This document shows positions 1 through 10,762 of a stretch of 64,000 nt of DNA, piece after piece; within the stretch, counting starts at the first letter, position 1; each line of letters begins with the position of its first letter. Below the pieces are notes generated by a model. It searched no databases. It worked only from the letters and a program-made list of their open reading frames with translations, and had not been told where the DNA came from. The stretch covers positions 49,053,058 through 49,117,057 of the forward strand of contig OX411552.1 of the NCBI GenBank assembly GCA_948146395.1, written 5' to 3'. This DNA comes from Fragum whitleyi (lineage: Eukaryota; Mollusca; Bivalvia; Cardiida; Cardiidae). A program made the translations under genes and the position numbers.

Positions 1-59
1 TCTTTTAAAATTTAAAGATTTCTTCACAAAAGATGAACCGTGACCGCACTTTCATATTT

Positions 60-190
60 TCAAGTATAAGCTCACATTGACTCTTATAATTCTAAAGCCA
101 AGAAATAACTCTATTTGGCAGGAGGCATAGACAAAGAATAGTCTGCGCCTATGTGCAGTCTGATCTTAATCCACACAACCAGTTTGTCCT
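60..190 (+). repeat. Partial copy of TTAA-type MITE family A
   Basis: The stretch around 'ggcaggaggcatagac' and 'tgtgcagtctgat' matches, with divergence, the middle of the better-preserved family A copies at 952-1135 and 9413-9662 (the latter reversed). No termini are preserved. It is an old fragment without coding capacity. Confidence 0.55.
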
Positions 191-950
191 TTGTATCCTT
201 ATTTTTTTACATTTGTTTAATTCATTTAAGAAATATGATGATCCACCGTTATAATCATCCAGGCATTTAATTGATGGGGTGGGGATTTATCAGAGGCTTT
301 AAGTTTCCAGAAAATCTTGCAAAAAATGGTTGAGTCTTAAACCAAAAGCGGGGATTGGGGTTATATAAGGGGAATGGGGCTGTATTACAACTTCAACGTG
401 TATTTCTCTTGATTCCGACTTATCAAATTCTATGTCAGACTTCAGGCAGAGAGAGACCATAAGTGAGACTGCCTTTTTAAATTCTAATTCTAATTTTTCA
501 TTAGAAAACTTACAAATTGAGGATATTCTTGAATTGATATTAGATAAATTGGTCTAAGTTCTAAATATTTAGACTTCCAGCAGAAGCCCCTATTTGTATT
601 TTTGTTTTGTCTGGTGCATATTTCCTTCATAACATAAGCTGGGAAAAATTAATGTGCCTAAAGTGTTAGTTGTGCTATCTATATCATTAAATAGTTCAAG
701 CCAGAGAAAAAGAAATTAAAGTCTCAAGCATTAAAAAAAAATATTTATATATGCAACCAGTTAGGCAGAAAAAGAATGATCCAGATAGTGTGAGATGTGT
801 TGAGCCAACTAAGACTGCAAGATTGCACAAACTGGCTAAGAAGAAACATTTAAGCTGCTTTTCTCAGTCTAGAATGATCATTCTATCTCCTTTTGAAGGA
901 AATTTTGTTGACCTCTACTGGAACCATTCTTTTTTTTAATTTTATTTTTT
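191..950. other. AT-rich non-coding sequence
   Basis: I see no exon with splice signals and no recognisable repeat. A 62-codon open stretch on the + strand at 751-939 has low-complexity composition and no recognisable domain, so it is not called. Confidence 0.5.
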
Positions 951-951
951 C

Positions 952-1135
952 TTAACCCTTGTCATGCTGAACCCAGAATATTCCTGTTTTGACAGGAGCT
1001 ATAGACAAACATCAGCCTGCACATATGTGCAGTCTGATGTGAGTCTACACCACCTGTTTCTCACTTTCAAACCAGAATCGTCAATAGATTTAATTTTTCA
1101 AATTTAAAGTGACCTACATTTGGTACTTTCAAATT
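952..1135 (+). repeat. MITE family A, 3'-truncated, TTAA at 952-955
   Basis: It begins with TTAA followed by 'cccttgtcatgctgaaccc'. This is the reverse complement of the right end of the copy at 9413-9662, and homology continues through 'cagcctgcacatatgtgcag' and 'ggtactttcaaat' before being lost. A TTAA target site plus CCCTT terminus is typical of piggyBac-like non-autonomous elements; that assignment is inference from the ends only. Confidence 0.6.
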
Positions 1136-1139
1136 TTTG

Positions 1140-1215
1140 TTACTGAATGAAACCCTATCATGTGGGCACTGATTGGAATTGTCTCTTAAAGAGGATTCAA
1201 TTGAGTAACCCACAA
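1140..1215. repeat. Hairpin MITE, family H1 (degenerate)
   Basis: An imperfect inverted repeat around 'ggaattgtctc...gaggattcaattgagt', flanked by 'aaaccctatcatg' and 'cccaca'. It resembles the better hairpins at 51331-51394, 53188-53253, 56395-56465 and 56995-57072, which share the CCTATGTTG outer arm and a GAGACGATTC-type inner arm. Confidence 0.5.
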
Positions 1216-1418
1216 TATATAGATTATAAAATTATTAACAACATATTTTAATCTAAAATATATTTTCCCCCTTTATTTGCTGCTGTAATAATGATGTCGT
1301 GTAAATGATGTTATATATTTTGTGACCCATCATGCAAAAAGGGGCCATCTGGAAACTTCGTAAAATATTTGGAAAAGATATTATCACAAATTTTTCCCTA
1401 TGGGAATAGAATAAACAT

Positions 1419-1600
1419 TTAATAAAACACTCTGTATTCAATATTTCGGCAAAAATTGCCTTTTTCAAGAAAACGGAAAATATTCTTACACTACTACATA
1501 ATAATTTATTATTATCATTATGTAGTAGTGCTAGAATATTTTTTTTTTCTTGAAAAAGGCAATTTTTGCCAAAATATTGAATACAGAGTGTTTTATTAAA
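1419..1600. repeat. Inverted repeat of ~85-bp arms (MITE-like hairpin)
   Basis: The left arm begins 'ttaataaaacactctgtatt' and continues through 'ggcaaaaattgcctttttc'. The right arm is its reverse complement with few mismatches, and the two meet in a short AT loop near 1505-1518. The open frame that crosses it on the minus strand (1253-1648) is an artefact of the palindrome. Confidence 0.85.
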
Positions 1601-1902
1601 TATTTGGAAAAGAGATTGGCTCCAGCATAGATCACCCAAAAAGCACATTTAGGATAAAAAATATTTGGAAGGTAGAAAAATCATTCTTAACTCAGAAAAC
1701 TTGTTGTTTGAGAGATGTTTCAACCCCGGTCTGTCTGCGCAGGGTTGACTTTTTTTTGCACTTCCCAGACGTGCGTCCCTTTTTGCATGACTGGTTACAT
1801 TTATTAAGTGCAAAACAAGATTTAGTGATAAGCCTTTGAAAATGTTAGTGATCTAATGAAAGGATTTTAGTGTCAATTAGTCAACCTTTTACCACACAAA
1901 AA
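1601..1902. other. Non-coding, nothing recognised
   Basis: No splice-bounded frame or repeat boundary is visible. The next acid phosphatase exon (expected to carry the GNHE motif) was looked for on the minus strand from here to position 1 and not found. Confidence 0.4.
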
Positions 1903-4022
1903 CAAGAGGGCCATAGTGGCCCTAAATCGCTCACCTGAATGAACTTTCTAAAATAATCAAAAGCAGGTTTAGAAAGAGAATGATGATTAAATGTCACTTG
2001 CTGTTGCTTCAATAAACATTGAGAATCCTTTTTTACAATTTTCAGGTTAACTTACAAGTTTTTTCTATGATTTGACCCCCAACCTAGTTTTTGGTCCCAG
2101 TTGACCCAATTTCAAGAACATCCAAAATTGCATCAATTTTGCCGAATTTTAAGATGCTCTGGCAAAAAATGTGGCCTCTAGCATGAATATAAAGTTTTTC
2201 TAAGATTTGACCTAGTGATCTAGTATTTGACCCCAGTTGACTCAATTTCGAACGCATTCAAGTTTTCAACAAGACAATCATTCTGACCAAGTTTCAGGTT
2301 GATCGGGCAAAAATTGTGGCCTTTAGAGTGCATACAAGGTTGTTCTAAGATTTAACCCCTTGTTCTATTTAATGACCCCAGTTAACCCAATTTCGAACAT
2401 GTCCGAGATTTCAAAATGACAATCATTCTGACCAAATTTCAGGTTGATCAAGCCAAAAATGTAGCCTCTACAAGGTTTTCTAATATATGACCCCATGACC
2501 TAGTCTGTGACCCCAGTTGACCCAATTTTGAACTTGTTCAAGATTTTATTTAGACAATAATTCTGACCATATTTTAGGTTGATTGGGCCAAAAATGTGGC
2601 CTCTAGAGTGCATACAAGGTTTTTCTAAGATTTGACCCCCTGACCCAGTTTTTGACCCCAGTTGACCCAATTTCAACCTCGTCCAAGATTTTATCAAGAC
2701 AATCATTCTGACCAATTTCAGATTGATCGGGACAAAAATGTGGCCTCTAGAGAGCATACAAGGTTTTTCTAAGATTTGACCCCCTGACCTAATTTTTGAC
2801 CACAGTTGACCCAATTTCAAACTTGTCCAAGATTTTATCAAGACAATCATTCTGACAAAATTTCAGGTTGATCGGGCCAAAAATGTGGCCTCTAGAGTGC
2901 ATACAAGGCTTTTCTTAGATTTGACCCTGTGACCTAGTTTTTGACCCCAGTTGTCCCAATTTCAAACTCGTCCAAGATTTTATCAAGACAATCATTCTGA
3001 CCCAATTTCAGGTTGATGCCGCCAAAAATTTGGCCTCTAGAGTGCATACAAGGTTTTTCTAAGATTTGACCCCGTGAACTAGTTTTTGACCCCACTTGAC
3101 CCAATTTTGAACTCGTCCAAGATTTTATCAAGACAATCATTCTGACCAAATTTCAGGTTGATTGAGCCAAAAGTGTGGCCTCTAGAGTGCATACAAGGTT
3201 TTTCTAAGATTTGACCCCGTGACCTAGTTTTTGACCCCACTTGACCCAATTTCAAACTCGTCCAAGATTTTATTTAGACAATTTTTCTGACCAAATTTCA
3301 GGTTGATTGGGCCAAAAATGTGGCCTCTAGAGTGCATACAAGGTTTTTCTAAGATTTGACCCCGTGATCTAGTTTTTGACCCCACTTGACCCAATTTCAA
3401 ACTCGTTTGAGATTTTATCAAGACAATCATTCTGACCAAGTTTCAGGTTGATTGGGCCAAAAATGTGGCCTCTAGAGTGCATACAAGGTTTTTCTTAGAT
3501 TTGACCCTGTGACCTAGTTTTTGACCCCAGTTGACCCAATTTTGAACTCGTGCGAGATTTCATCTAGACAATCATTCTGACCAAATTTCAGGTTGATTGG
3601 GCAAAAAATGTGGCCTCAAGAGTGCATACAAGGTTTTTCTAAGATTTGACCCCGTGACCTAGTTTTTGACCCCACTTGACCCAATTTCAAACTCGTCTGA
3701 GATTTTTTCAAGACAATCATTCTGACAAAGTTTCAGGTTGATTGGGCCAAAAATGTGGCCTCTAGAGTGCATACAAGGTTTTTCTTAGATTTGACCCTGT
3801 GACCTAGTTTTTGACCCCAGTTGACCCAATTTCGAACTCGTGCGAGATTTCATCAAGACAATCATTCTGACCAAATTTCAGGTTGATCGGGCCAAAAATG
3901 TGGCCTCTAGAGTGCATACAAGACAAATGTTGACGACGGACGACGCACGACGCACGACGGACGACGGACATCCACCTAACCACAATAGCTCACCTTGAGC
4001 ACTTCGTGCTCAGGTGAGCTAA
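1903..4022 (+). mobile_element. Bivalve 'GGTGAGCTAA' element with 145-bp tandem repeats
   Basis: The 5' end carries a palindrome (GGGCCATAGTGGCCC) followed by 'tcgctcacctg'. The body is about 13 tandem copies of a 145-bp unit; 'gtgcatacaagg' recurs near 2900, 3044, 3189, 3334, 3479, 3624, 3769 and 3914. Next come a GACGACGGACGACG-type minisatellite (3931-3968) and a long 3' hairpin (3985-4020), in which TGAGCAC/GTGCTCA encloses a TTC loop. The end is CTAA. The hairpin plus CTRR terminus resembles a Helitron 3' end, but the expected 5' TC and A/T flanks are not evident. No protein is encoded; the open frames at 2500-3439 are translations of the tandem repeat. It lies in or downstream of the acid phosphatase gene. 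Confidence 0.85.
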
Positions 4023-4309
4023 AAATATTCTTCAATTTTGATTTGCTACAAAACCTGATTAAATATGGTGGTAAAAGAATACTCCTAATTGCTTAAATCA
4101 GCAAGTATCCTTTTCTCACTATATTTGCTACTATTTACTCTCAATTTCTAAGTATAAACATAATTTGGGTCTTTGTCTGAAATCAGACCATAAGTATTAC
4201 ACTTTGCTCTTTGGTAACAGGATTGTTGCAAAAATAATCTTGCAACCTAATTGCTCATGTGAAACAGCTCAAAATTCCTTGCACAGACCCATAGTATTTC
4301 CTTACTTAC
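4023..4309. other. Intronic/non-coding sequence of the acid phosphatase gene
   Basis: This follows the donor of the exon at 4310-4471 on the minus strand. No further exon was recognised, so the intron probably extends through the tandem-repeat element at 1903-4022. Confidence 0.5.
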
Positions 4310-4471
4310 ATTTTCTCCTATGTTGGGGCCATCAGGGATATCATCAAACAAGTTGTAACCAAAATCTCCCACATGTAAGATTGCAGCATAAACCCCCTTC
4401 AGAGCCTCAACCTCAAGGAACGGCAAACTCTCGGAGTGAATCCCCAGATCACCATATACCATAAATTCTGG
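4310..4471 (-). CDS. ACP7: ACP7-type exon with GDLG and GDFGY motifs
   Basis: 162 bp, 54 codons, phase 0 at both ends. The acceptor is ...tatggcag|CC and the donor GAAAAT|gtaagt. It encodes P-E-F-M-V-Y-G-D-L-G at the start and H-V-G-D-F-G-Y-N around codons 33-40; these aspartates and the tyrosine are family metal ligands. An ATG at 4462 is internal and should not be taken as a start. Confidence 0.88.
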
Positions 4472-5903
4472 CTGCCATAACTAAGAAAGAAAAAGAATAT
4501 CACTGACAAGAGGTACAGATAAGAGGATGTAGATCAAGTCTAAAATCTTTATTCCTCGTTAAACCCTAAGTTATGGGTCTCATTTGAATTATATTGACAA
4601 TATTTCCCTGTCATATTCAAGGGTGGCACACAATCTGGTACTTGTATCAATATTTACAAAAATGACGCTGAAATATGAAAAAAAAAATAAAAAAATCTTC
4701 ATTTGAATTAATTAAAACATTTTAAATGACATCATCAGGATTTCTCCGAAAACAATCCATACCAGAACCTTTGACGATTCAACAGGATGTTTTACGGGAA
4801 TAGGTGATTATTAGAATATAGGCATTTATTAGAGTAAATACAGTACCCCCCTTATCGTTAACACTGTTAACAAAATTGAGACTCACCCATCCGTCAGGCG
4901 GAGTCTTGAAATAGAAAGGAGAGGTGGTGATCCTGTTACTGTAAGGTTGGTAGTAGTAGGTTGTGTCGCTTTTTAAACCCTGAAATAAGTAACATTTCTA
5001 TGAGGTCGTCTACCCCTAATGAACAATTTTCAATTTTAGATGACTGATGTTTCCTTGGATGATTTTTTTTCCTTTAACATTGCTAGCAAAAAATAATGAT
5101 ATTATTTCGTCATTGATTACGTCCTTGTAGTGCTTAAATACCCTAAGTGCTAGGCACTTACGTTATTTAAGTACTGCTATGATGATGACCCAAAAGACGG
5201 AAATGTTTAACAAAATACATGTACAAGTATAACAATGTCTTCCAAAGCTTTCCAACATTGAGATGATTTCAAAATTTTCTTATTAGAGGTAGACTATCCT
5301 AACAAAACCTTGTTAAACAGTGCTTTATTTATGATACAGAAAAAGAGAATCAGTAAATTATTTTCAGTGTATCATACAGATATCAACATCTTGAAATTGA
5401 CTAGAGGAATAATTTTGGAACTATTTTGGAATGAATTTTTGAACGAGTGTGTGGGTTGAGTTTTGACTGAATTTAAAGGGAAGTAAACTTTTATCTCAAA
5501 TTTTGTTCTTTCAAATGAACAAAATTAGCAATACTTATTACCTCTCTTTAATAAAATATGCATACAAGTTCTTTAAATAGCTTCCTATTTCTTTAAGAAC
5601 CTATCAGACATTTACAATTTGAATTATGTTCGTGAAATTGTGAATTTTTTTTCTAGTTGTATTTATTTTGAATGACGTTGTTGATAATTATACTCACAGA
5701 GAGAACAACCCTATGTAAATAAGGAACCTGGGGCAGGAAGTTTGGTAGGCGTTCCCTGGTACCCGTTTCATTTTTAGTGAGATTCCATGGCCCCGTGCCA
5801 TAGAGAACCTTCGTTGTACAGTTCTCCACTGTGGACCACATGATTACCATGTCAGATATAGTGTCTCCATAGGCTATGTGAACCTGTTCTGGTAGGCATT
5901 TTA
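4310..5903 (-). CDS. ACP7: Purple acid phosphatase, ACP7 type (partial gene, three exons)
   Basis: Three minus-strand exons join in frame: 5698-5903, 4887-4979 and 4310-4471, giving about 153 codons. The protein starts near CLPEQVHIAYGD and VIMWST, typical of the N-terminal Fn3-like/beta-sandwich region of animal long purple acid phosphatases. It continues through GLKSDTTYYYQ (strand with conserved tyrosines) into the metallophosphatase core with MVYGDLG and ILHVGDFGYN. GDxG and GDxxY are the first two of the five family metal-binding motifs; the family hydrolyses phosphomonoesters at acid pH using a binuclear Fe/metal centre, usually in the secretory route. The later motifs (GNHE, VxxH, GHxH), the signal peptide and the stop are not seen, so this is a partial gene. 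Assignment is from remembered family motifs. NCT and NET are potential N-glycosylation sites, fitting a secreted enzyme. Confidence 0.85.
4887..4979 (-). CDS. ACP7: ACP7-type exon with YYYQ strand
   Basis: 93 bp, 31 codons, phase 0 at both ends. The acceptor is cttatttcag|GG and the donor GATGG|gtgagt. It encodes G-L-K-S-D-T-T-Y-Y-Y-Q...T-P-P-D-G-W, matching the end of the N-terminal domain just before the catalytic core. It is separated by a 415-bp intron from the next exon and a 718-bp intron from the previous one. Confidence 0.85.
5698..5903 (-). CDS. ACP7: ACP7-type exon, N-terminal beta domain
   Basis: 206 bp. The acceptor is tttttcag|TA (two bases complete a split codon) and the donor CTCTCT|gtgagt, ending in phase 0. 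It encodes C-L-P-E-Q-V-H-I-A-Y-G-D, then a conserved tryptophan (IMWST) and ends Y-L-H-R-V-V-L-S. An ATG at 5850 lies inside the exon. The upstream exon must end one base into a codon. Confidence 0.85.
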
Positions 5904-6130
5904 CTGAAAAATATTATGTTTAATGATGTGATGTCACACGTAAACAGACCACCTAAGAACTCCTGATCCGTAACTTAAATATTTGAGAAAGAGTTTTGTT
6001 CCAGTTGAGGTCATCCAGAAGTCACATTTCAAAAAGTCTAATAGATACTTATAGAATGATTCATAAAATCAGCCAGGTTTAAAATGTTTGGGCCTTAGTC
6101 AGCTTACACAGTATGCGCAACCTGACTTAA

Positions 6131-6289
6131 GGTAGTGGACCCGTAATAGTTCCGCAACATTTTGGAACTCATGATCTATCACAATGTTGACCAAGGCCTA
6201 TTAGACTTTTTGAAAATCATTAGGAAACCTCGGTTAACACTATTCAAGTTCATTACTTCCAAAATGTTAACTATTTTTGGTACACTACC
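6131..6289. repeat. TTAA-flanked hairpin MITE, family H2, copy 1
   Basis: TTAA at 6127-6130 and 6290-6293 flank inverted ends 'ggtagtgg...' and '...actacc' with a central 'cattaggaaacctcgg'. It is the same family as 13143-13300 and 55038-55195. It sits in the inferred intron upstream of the first supported ACP7 exon. Confidence 0.8.
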
Positions 6290-6519
6290 TTAATTCAACA
6301 TATTTCATAATTCCCAGACTGTCCGTTTTTTCACAATGAGAAACCAATTAATAAATAGATCTAGAAAGGAAAATGAAACCATACAAAAGTTAAGTTTTTC
6401 CCTGTTACCTTTCAACAAATAATTGAGTGAATAAGGTAAAATTTATAAGCAGCTTTTAACAAGCTTTCTGTTATATCAAAGAAGCTGAAGCACCTAACAA
6501 TGGTATTTCTAACACCAGT

Positions 6520-6705
6520 ACTACCATTACATCCCTTCCTAGCCTCTAGCTGCTATCCCACATAGGTCTGCGATTATTGACCAATTGATGGGAGACAAAT
6601 AGTATGAAAGGATCAGTGTAGCCATCAGGGATTGAACCTTGGAATTTAAAATTTAGATTGACAGTCAAACGCCCTTCAAACTGCGCTATGATTGGGTTAT
6701 TTTTC
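6520..6705 (-). repeat. tRNA-related SINE head, minus strand
   Basis: Read on the minus strand, an A-box-like TAGCGCAGTTT (from 6689) is followed about 50 bases later by GGTTCAATCCC (6628-6638), a match to the RNA polymerase III B box GGTTCRANNCC. The region between could form a tRNA-like anticodon arm with GTC in the loop, suggesting tRNA-Asp ancestry. Acceptor stem pairing is not kept, so it is a SINE remnant and not a functional tRNA. Confidence 0.5.
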
Positions 6706-6965
6706 AACAAAGCTAATCAAAACAACTAGAATTCAACATTAAAATCTGTGAATAAGGTGTGTATTGAAATCCAAACTTATGAAAATAAGCCCTATTTTTT
6801 TTAAATTTCATTTATGAGAGAAAATTGCTTTATAAATTTGTTGTTATTAATTTGTTCAAATACTATATGATGGAAGCAATTATTATCTTCAAAATTTTTG
6901 AAGTGAAAAGACGTACAATACTTGAAAACAACTGGAAAAGAAACCTTCCTGTCATTTGCTTTTAC

Positions 6966-7072
6966 AAATATTATCATTCTGGAAGTCCATCAACCTCCTC
7001 ATGTGCAAATTGAATGAGTCTAAACTGATAAACTTAGGAGTCTCAGATTCTTGAGCTAGAGTAGTGTCGAAT
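6966..7072 (-). CDS. Possible further exon upstream of the acid phosphatase exons
   Basis: 107 bp between a good acceptor (tttgtttacag) and a weaker donor (ATTT|gtaaaa). It encodes about 35 codons beginning F-D-T-T-L-A-Q-E-S-E. It ends one base into a codon, which fits the two-base start of the exon at 5698-5903. The peptide does not match anything I know in ACP7, so it could be a lineage-specific N-terminal segment or a chance frame. No signal peptide exon was found further upstream. Confidence 0.35.
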
Positions 7073-8875
7073 CTGTAAACAAAAGCAAATTACAACAATG
7101 TACCAGCAAACACAATAATAAACTGGATAAGCTTTAAGATTTGACATTTAAAAGTCATGATGACCTAAAAGGAAGTATTACTCTCCGTTATCATATAAGA
7201 ACACTTGTATCTTAATTCCTTTATAACATTGCTTAATTTATTACATGAGAAAATGTCATTTGCTGTTAGATAAGATATCCATTTTAATGATGCCATTACA
7301 TGTATTACCCAATGGGTGGTAAAAATAATTCAAATTGGTAGCTTTTTTTGTTTTTTTGTCTATCAAAAAAGATCATTCTGATTGGCCAGAATTTACTAGT
7401 ATTCAAAGTGCAAGCAAAGTATTGCCTCACTTCCATCAAACTTAATGAAATATATAGAAATTGGAAATCGAAGATGTATAATTGACAGAAGTGATCAAAT
7501 TTCTTTTAATTCTGACTATGAAGTGATGCCCATGTTAGAGAGGGAGAGCATTAGCCTCTTGACAAAATTAATAGGTTTAAACCACTATGAAAATCAACAC
7601 AATTCACCTCAAAATCTAAATGAATTTTTGGTGGATGTTTACGTTCACCAGTGTTAATACCCCGTAAGAACAATCCTGTCAGATGTTAATAGGTTTTCAA
7701 AACAGTAGTGCTCACTTAGATTCAATTTACTCTTTTTAAAGAATTGTATCCGTCTGATAACTATGCATTTTAAAATGGAGTGAAACAAGGATTCTACATA
7801 ATTTGTTGAAACCTCAAAGACATCAATTAAGTGCAAAATCATATGCAAATCTGAGATCAGGTGAACGTTTTGCTTGCATAGAACTACTTTTCAGGCAGAG
7901 TGAGTAATTTGCCCCTTGTTTCCCAATGGTCTATGGGAGGTCACTAATGAAAACTTGGAAAATGGAAGTACTGGAATGGTAACCTCCCCTGACACTACTA
8001 ATGTAAATAAACAATGGCCAATTAATGGAAATACCGGAATACACATGAATACCGATACAGCCCGAGCAGGTTTAGTAAAGCAGTCAGGTCGTGCGATTAA
8101 GGTTTATGCAAAAGGTTTTACTTGACTTTTCAACTCGCGACAGCCAATCTCGAGACGAGTGCCTGCAACACCTACCCTTTGTTTCTTTACTTGAGAATTT
8201 CTAAGCAGATAACACCATAATTCTAATTATGAAATTACGGAGAATCGATTAGCATTACAAAATAAGAATAATAACCTAGATCAACTCATTGTCATTTCTT
8301 TCCTTTTATACCCAATGGATCAGGCACTCACTCTTTAAACACCGGGCATAATGACGAAAGTTTCGAAACCTTGTTATTACGGGACTTCGGTTGACGATCG
8401 ACGATATATGTTGAGAAATGTATATCTGAAGCAAGATGCACACTTGGGTCAGGTCATTTTCCTTTTATCGTAATTTTACATGTAAAACTTTTCTCTTGTC
8501 AACAAATGGAAGAATCACTATAGTATACCAACAGAAATGGTCACCATCAGTACTTTCAGTGCTTTGATTATATTTCCATTTCATTTTTAATTTCTAAAAA
8601 TTGAAAAGTATCATGAATGAAAACAAACATTAAATTTATCTGTTTCTCTGCAAAATATCATATAAAGTCTTTAAGATATTAAATATTTGTTGTTACAATT
8701 ACAATTTGGTTCTCCTGACAAAACCTACTTAACATCAAGCTGTTACAATTTGTGACACATGTTTATCACATATATAATGTTCATGTATAAATGCAGCATC
8801 TGTTCTGATAATTTACTACAACAGCAGCATACAGTTCACATCTAGCAAACAGCAAAACATTAATACAATTGTCAA
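7073..8875. other. Non-coding; no supported gene
   Basis: A 70-codon frame at 7445-7657 (+) has no recognisable domain. The stretch 8120-8420 has noticeably more CpG than its surroundings and could be a promoter or first-exon region of the minus-strand acid phosphatase gene, but no TATA box, start codon with signal peptide, or donor could be tied to it. Confidence 0.35.
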
Positions 8876-8880
8876 CTATC

Positions 8881-9100
8881 ACTTTCCTGTTTTACAAAAT
8901 TTTGGACCTGTCCAAATTCAAAGGTGTTGCAGATGAAAATTTAAAGTGGATTTAATTTGAAAAATAACCATTCTGTAGGGTAGAAAATAGTGTGGAAAAA
9001 GAAGAAATTGCTTGTCAGAAGCAATTTCTTCATTTTTCACAATGTTTTCTCAATCATAAATTCACAGGCACGTAAAAAGCAGGGATTAAACAGCAAAGGG
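8881..9100 (-). repeat. piggyBac-like MITE family B, copy 1
   Basis: About 220 bp from 'ctttcctgttttacaaaat' to 'ggattaaacagcaaaggg'. It matches nearly base for base the copies at 11622-11842 (reversed) and 51527-51749, both of which are bounded by TTAA. Here the TTAA sites have decayed. An internal hairpin (gaagaaattgctt / aagcaatttcttc) is conserved. Confidence 0.8.
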
Positions 9101-9412
9101 CTATATGATTGTCAATGATAGACAAAATTATGACCTTCATAATACATGAAGGTTTTTTTTATTTCCATGTTCCACACAATTAACATATTATTACATATTA
9201 CAATATATGACAGTAACATATGCATAGAACATTTTGAAACCAATATGGAACTTTTGTGAGCCCCTTTCATGCTCATGTATATAATTAATCATGTTACTTT
9301 ATTTTCATGATAACCATTACAATATCATATAACATCAAACATTGCACTACATTTTATACTACCCTACAACACATGGAAAGTCATATATTTGAATGTTATA
9401 GCCAAAAATAAG

Positions 9413-9662
9413 CCCTTGTCATGTTGAATTAATTTTGGCTAAAAATTCTAATCAAAATCAAAGGGCAAAAAGCACTGAAAGTACCAACTGTTGGTCAATT
9501 TTCATTTGAAAAACTAAATACAGGTATATTGACAATTCTGGTTTGAAAGTGAGAAACAGGTGGTGTAGAGAAGACTAAAATCAGACTGCACATATGTGCA
9601 GGCTGATCTTTGGCTATGCCTCCTGCCAAAGCAGGAATATTCCGGGATCAGAATGACAAGGG
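9413..9662 (-). repeat. piggyBac-like MITE family A, most complete copy
   Basis: Inverted ends 'cccttgtcatgttga' and 'tcagaatgacaaggg' enclose 250 bp; TTAA follows at 9663-9666. It is homologous to 60-190, 952-1135 and 49610-49735. It holds an internal palindrome 'tgcacatatgtgca' and no coding capacity. Confidence 0.75.
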
Positions 9663-9666
9663 TTAA

Positions 9667-10077
9667 TAATTATCATTATTTTGAATATCTACACCATTGT
9701 ATGTAGAATTCCCCTGTTTAATCGATTGTTTTTACATAAATTAAATGTTTTGGAAGTCATTTTACAGTTCTAAAATCACAGTCAACCAAATTTACGGTCA
9801 GTTTTAGGTTTTTGTAGATGAAAGAGCTCAGAAGTTATGGGTGAAAGACTGTACTACTTTAACTATATCATGCACAAATTTTATTTTAAATCTTTAGATA
9901 TCAGACAGAAAATAAATGTGAAACTTGTATAACTTTATATATAGTTAAACATTTAAGAGATGAATAGAGTATTTTGTTGAATTTATTGTGGTATGAAACT
10001 AAAAACCTAATCACACTGTATGAATATGCAAGAAATCAAAAATATTATCTTCATATCTTATAATTTAATATCATGAA
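9667..10077. other. AT-rich non-coding, nothing recognised
   Basis: No frame, hairpin or repeat boundary stands out. Confidence 0.4.
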
Positions 10078-10387
10078 GCAACAAGAGCTGTCACTGTAAG
10101 ATGACAATGCCCCCGACACCGCTTTGATTTTAAATTATGGCCAATCTATGTTGAAGGTCAAGGTCATCCAGGGGTCAAGGTCACCAAAGTATGTGCCTAC
10201 AGAAAGGTAATGTACCAAGGAATGTTGTGGTAAAGTATGATGCGAATATGTTAAGTAATAAGGAAGTTATGGCCAATGTTAAAGTTTTTGGACGGAATGA
10301 CGGACAGACGGACAGACGGACAGACGGATGGACGGATGGACGGACGGACAAGTCAAATTTATGATGCCTCCCTATCGGGGGCATAAA
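10078..10387 (+). mobile_element. GACGGACA-tailed non-autonomous element (bivalve type)
   Basis: It starts 'caacaagagctgtcactg' with a small hairpin (GTCA...TGAC), then 'aatgcccccga'. The body has 'aggtcaaggtcatcc' and 'aggtcaaggtcac' words, then a GACGGACA/GATGGACG minisatellite at 10292-10350. It ends in 'tatcgggggcat', the reverse complement of the early word, followed by A-rich sequence. No protein is encoded; the open frames over the minisatellite on both strands are by-products. Confidence 0.75.
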
Positions 10388-10762
10388 AAGGTAAAGATTT
10401 GTCACTTTAGAAACAGATTTCTTGCAGGACTACTTTTTGGGGAAGTTCACAAAACAGCTGTGTACCCAAAATTGATTTCATTGGGGAATAAAACCAAATT
10501 TTCTTTCAATCAGAATGTGCCAATATTGATGGACAAAACTAAAAAAAAATGATTCAAATTAAAGGTAATTCAAAATAATTATGAAAATTTTGAAGAAAAA
10601 TAATGATAAGTGGGTGAGATTTGAAAATAAACCATCAGATTTAGGGTAGCAACCATTTCAAAGGGAAAAGGAGAAATTGCTACCTACAGGTATTTTCTTC
10701 TTTTTCTACATTTTTTTTTCGAGTTTAAAATTATAGGCAAGTAATATTCAATGACGTTATAG
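10388..10762. repeat. Decayed relative of MITE family B
   Basis: At 10600-10740, 'gagatttgaaaataaacca', 'ggagaaattgct' and 'ttcttctttttctac' follow the order of family B with heavy divergence and no termini. The rest of the interval shows nothing. Confidence 0.35.

Noticed and set aside
2500..3439. Minus-strand repetitive frames in the tandem element
   Set aside because: 145-bp repeat read through; 145 is not a multiple of three, so the frame is not preserved between units.
1903..4022. CRISPR-like direct repeats
   Set aside because: Repeats are contiguous 145-bp units without unique spacers, in a eukaryotic genome.
6520..6705. Functional tRNA gene
   Set aside because: A and B boxes are present but the acceptor stem and cloverleaf are not intact; treated as a SINE remnant.
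7445..7657. 70-codon + strand frame beginning MKYIEIGNRR
   Set aside because: Composition is protein-like, but there is no recognised domain, no splice context and it is isolated; left uncalled.
10181..10552. Overlapping frames with serine/valine- or aspartate-rich repeats
   Set aside because: Both are readings of the GACGGACA minisatellite.
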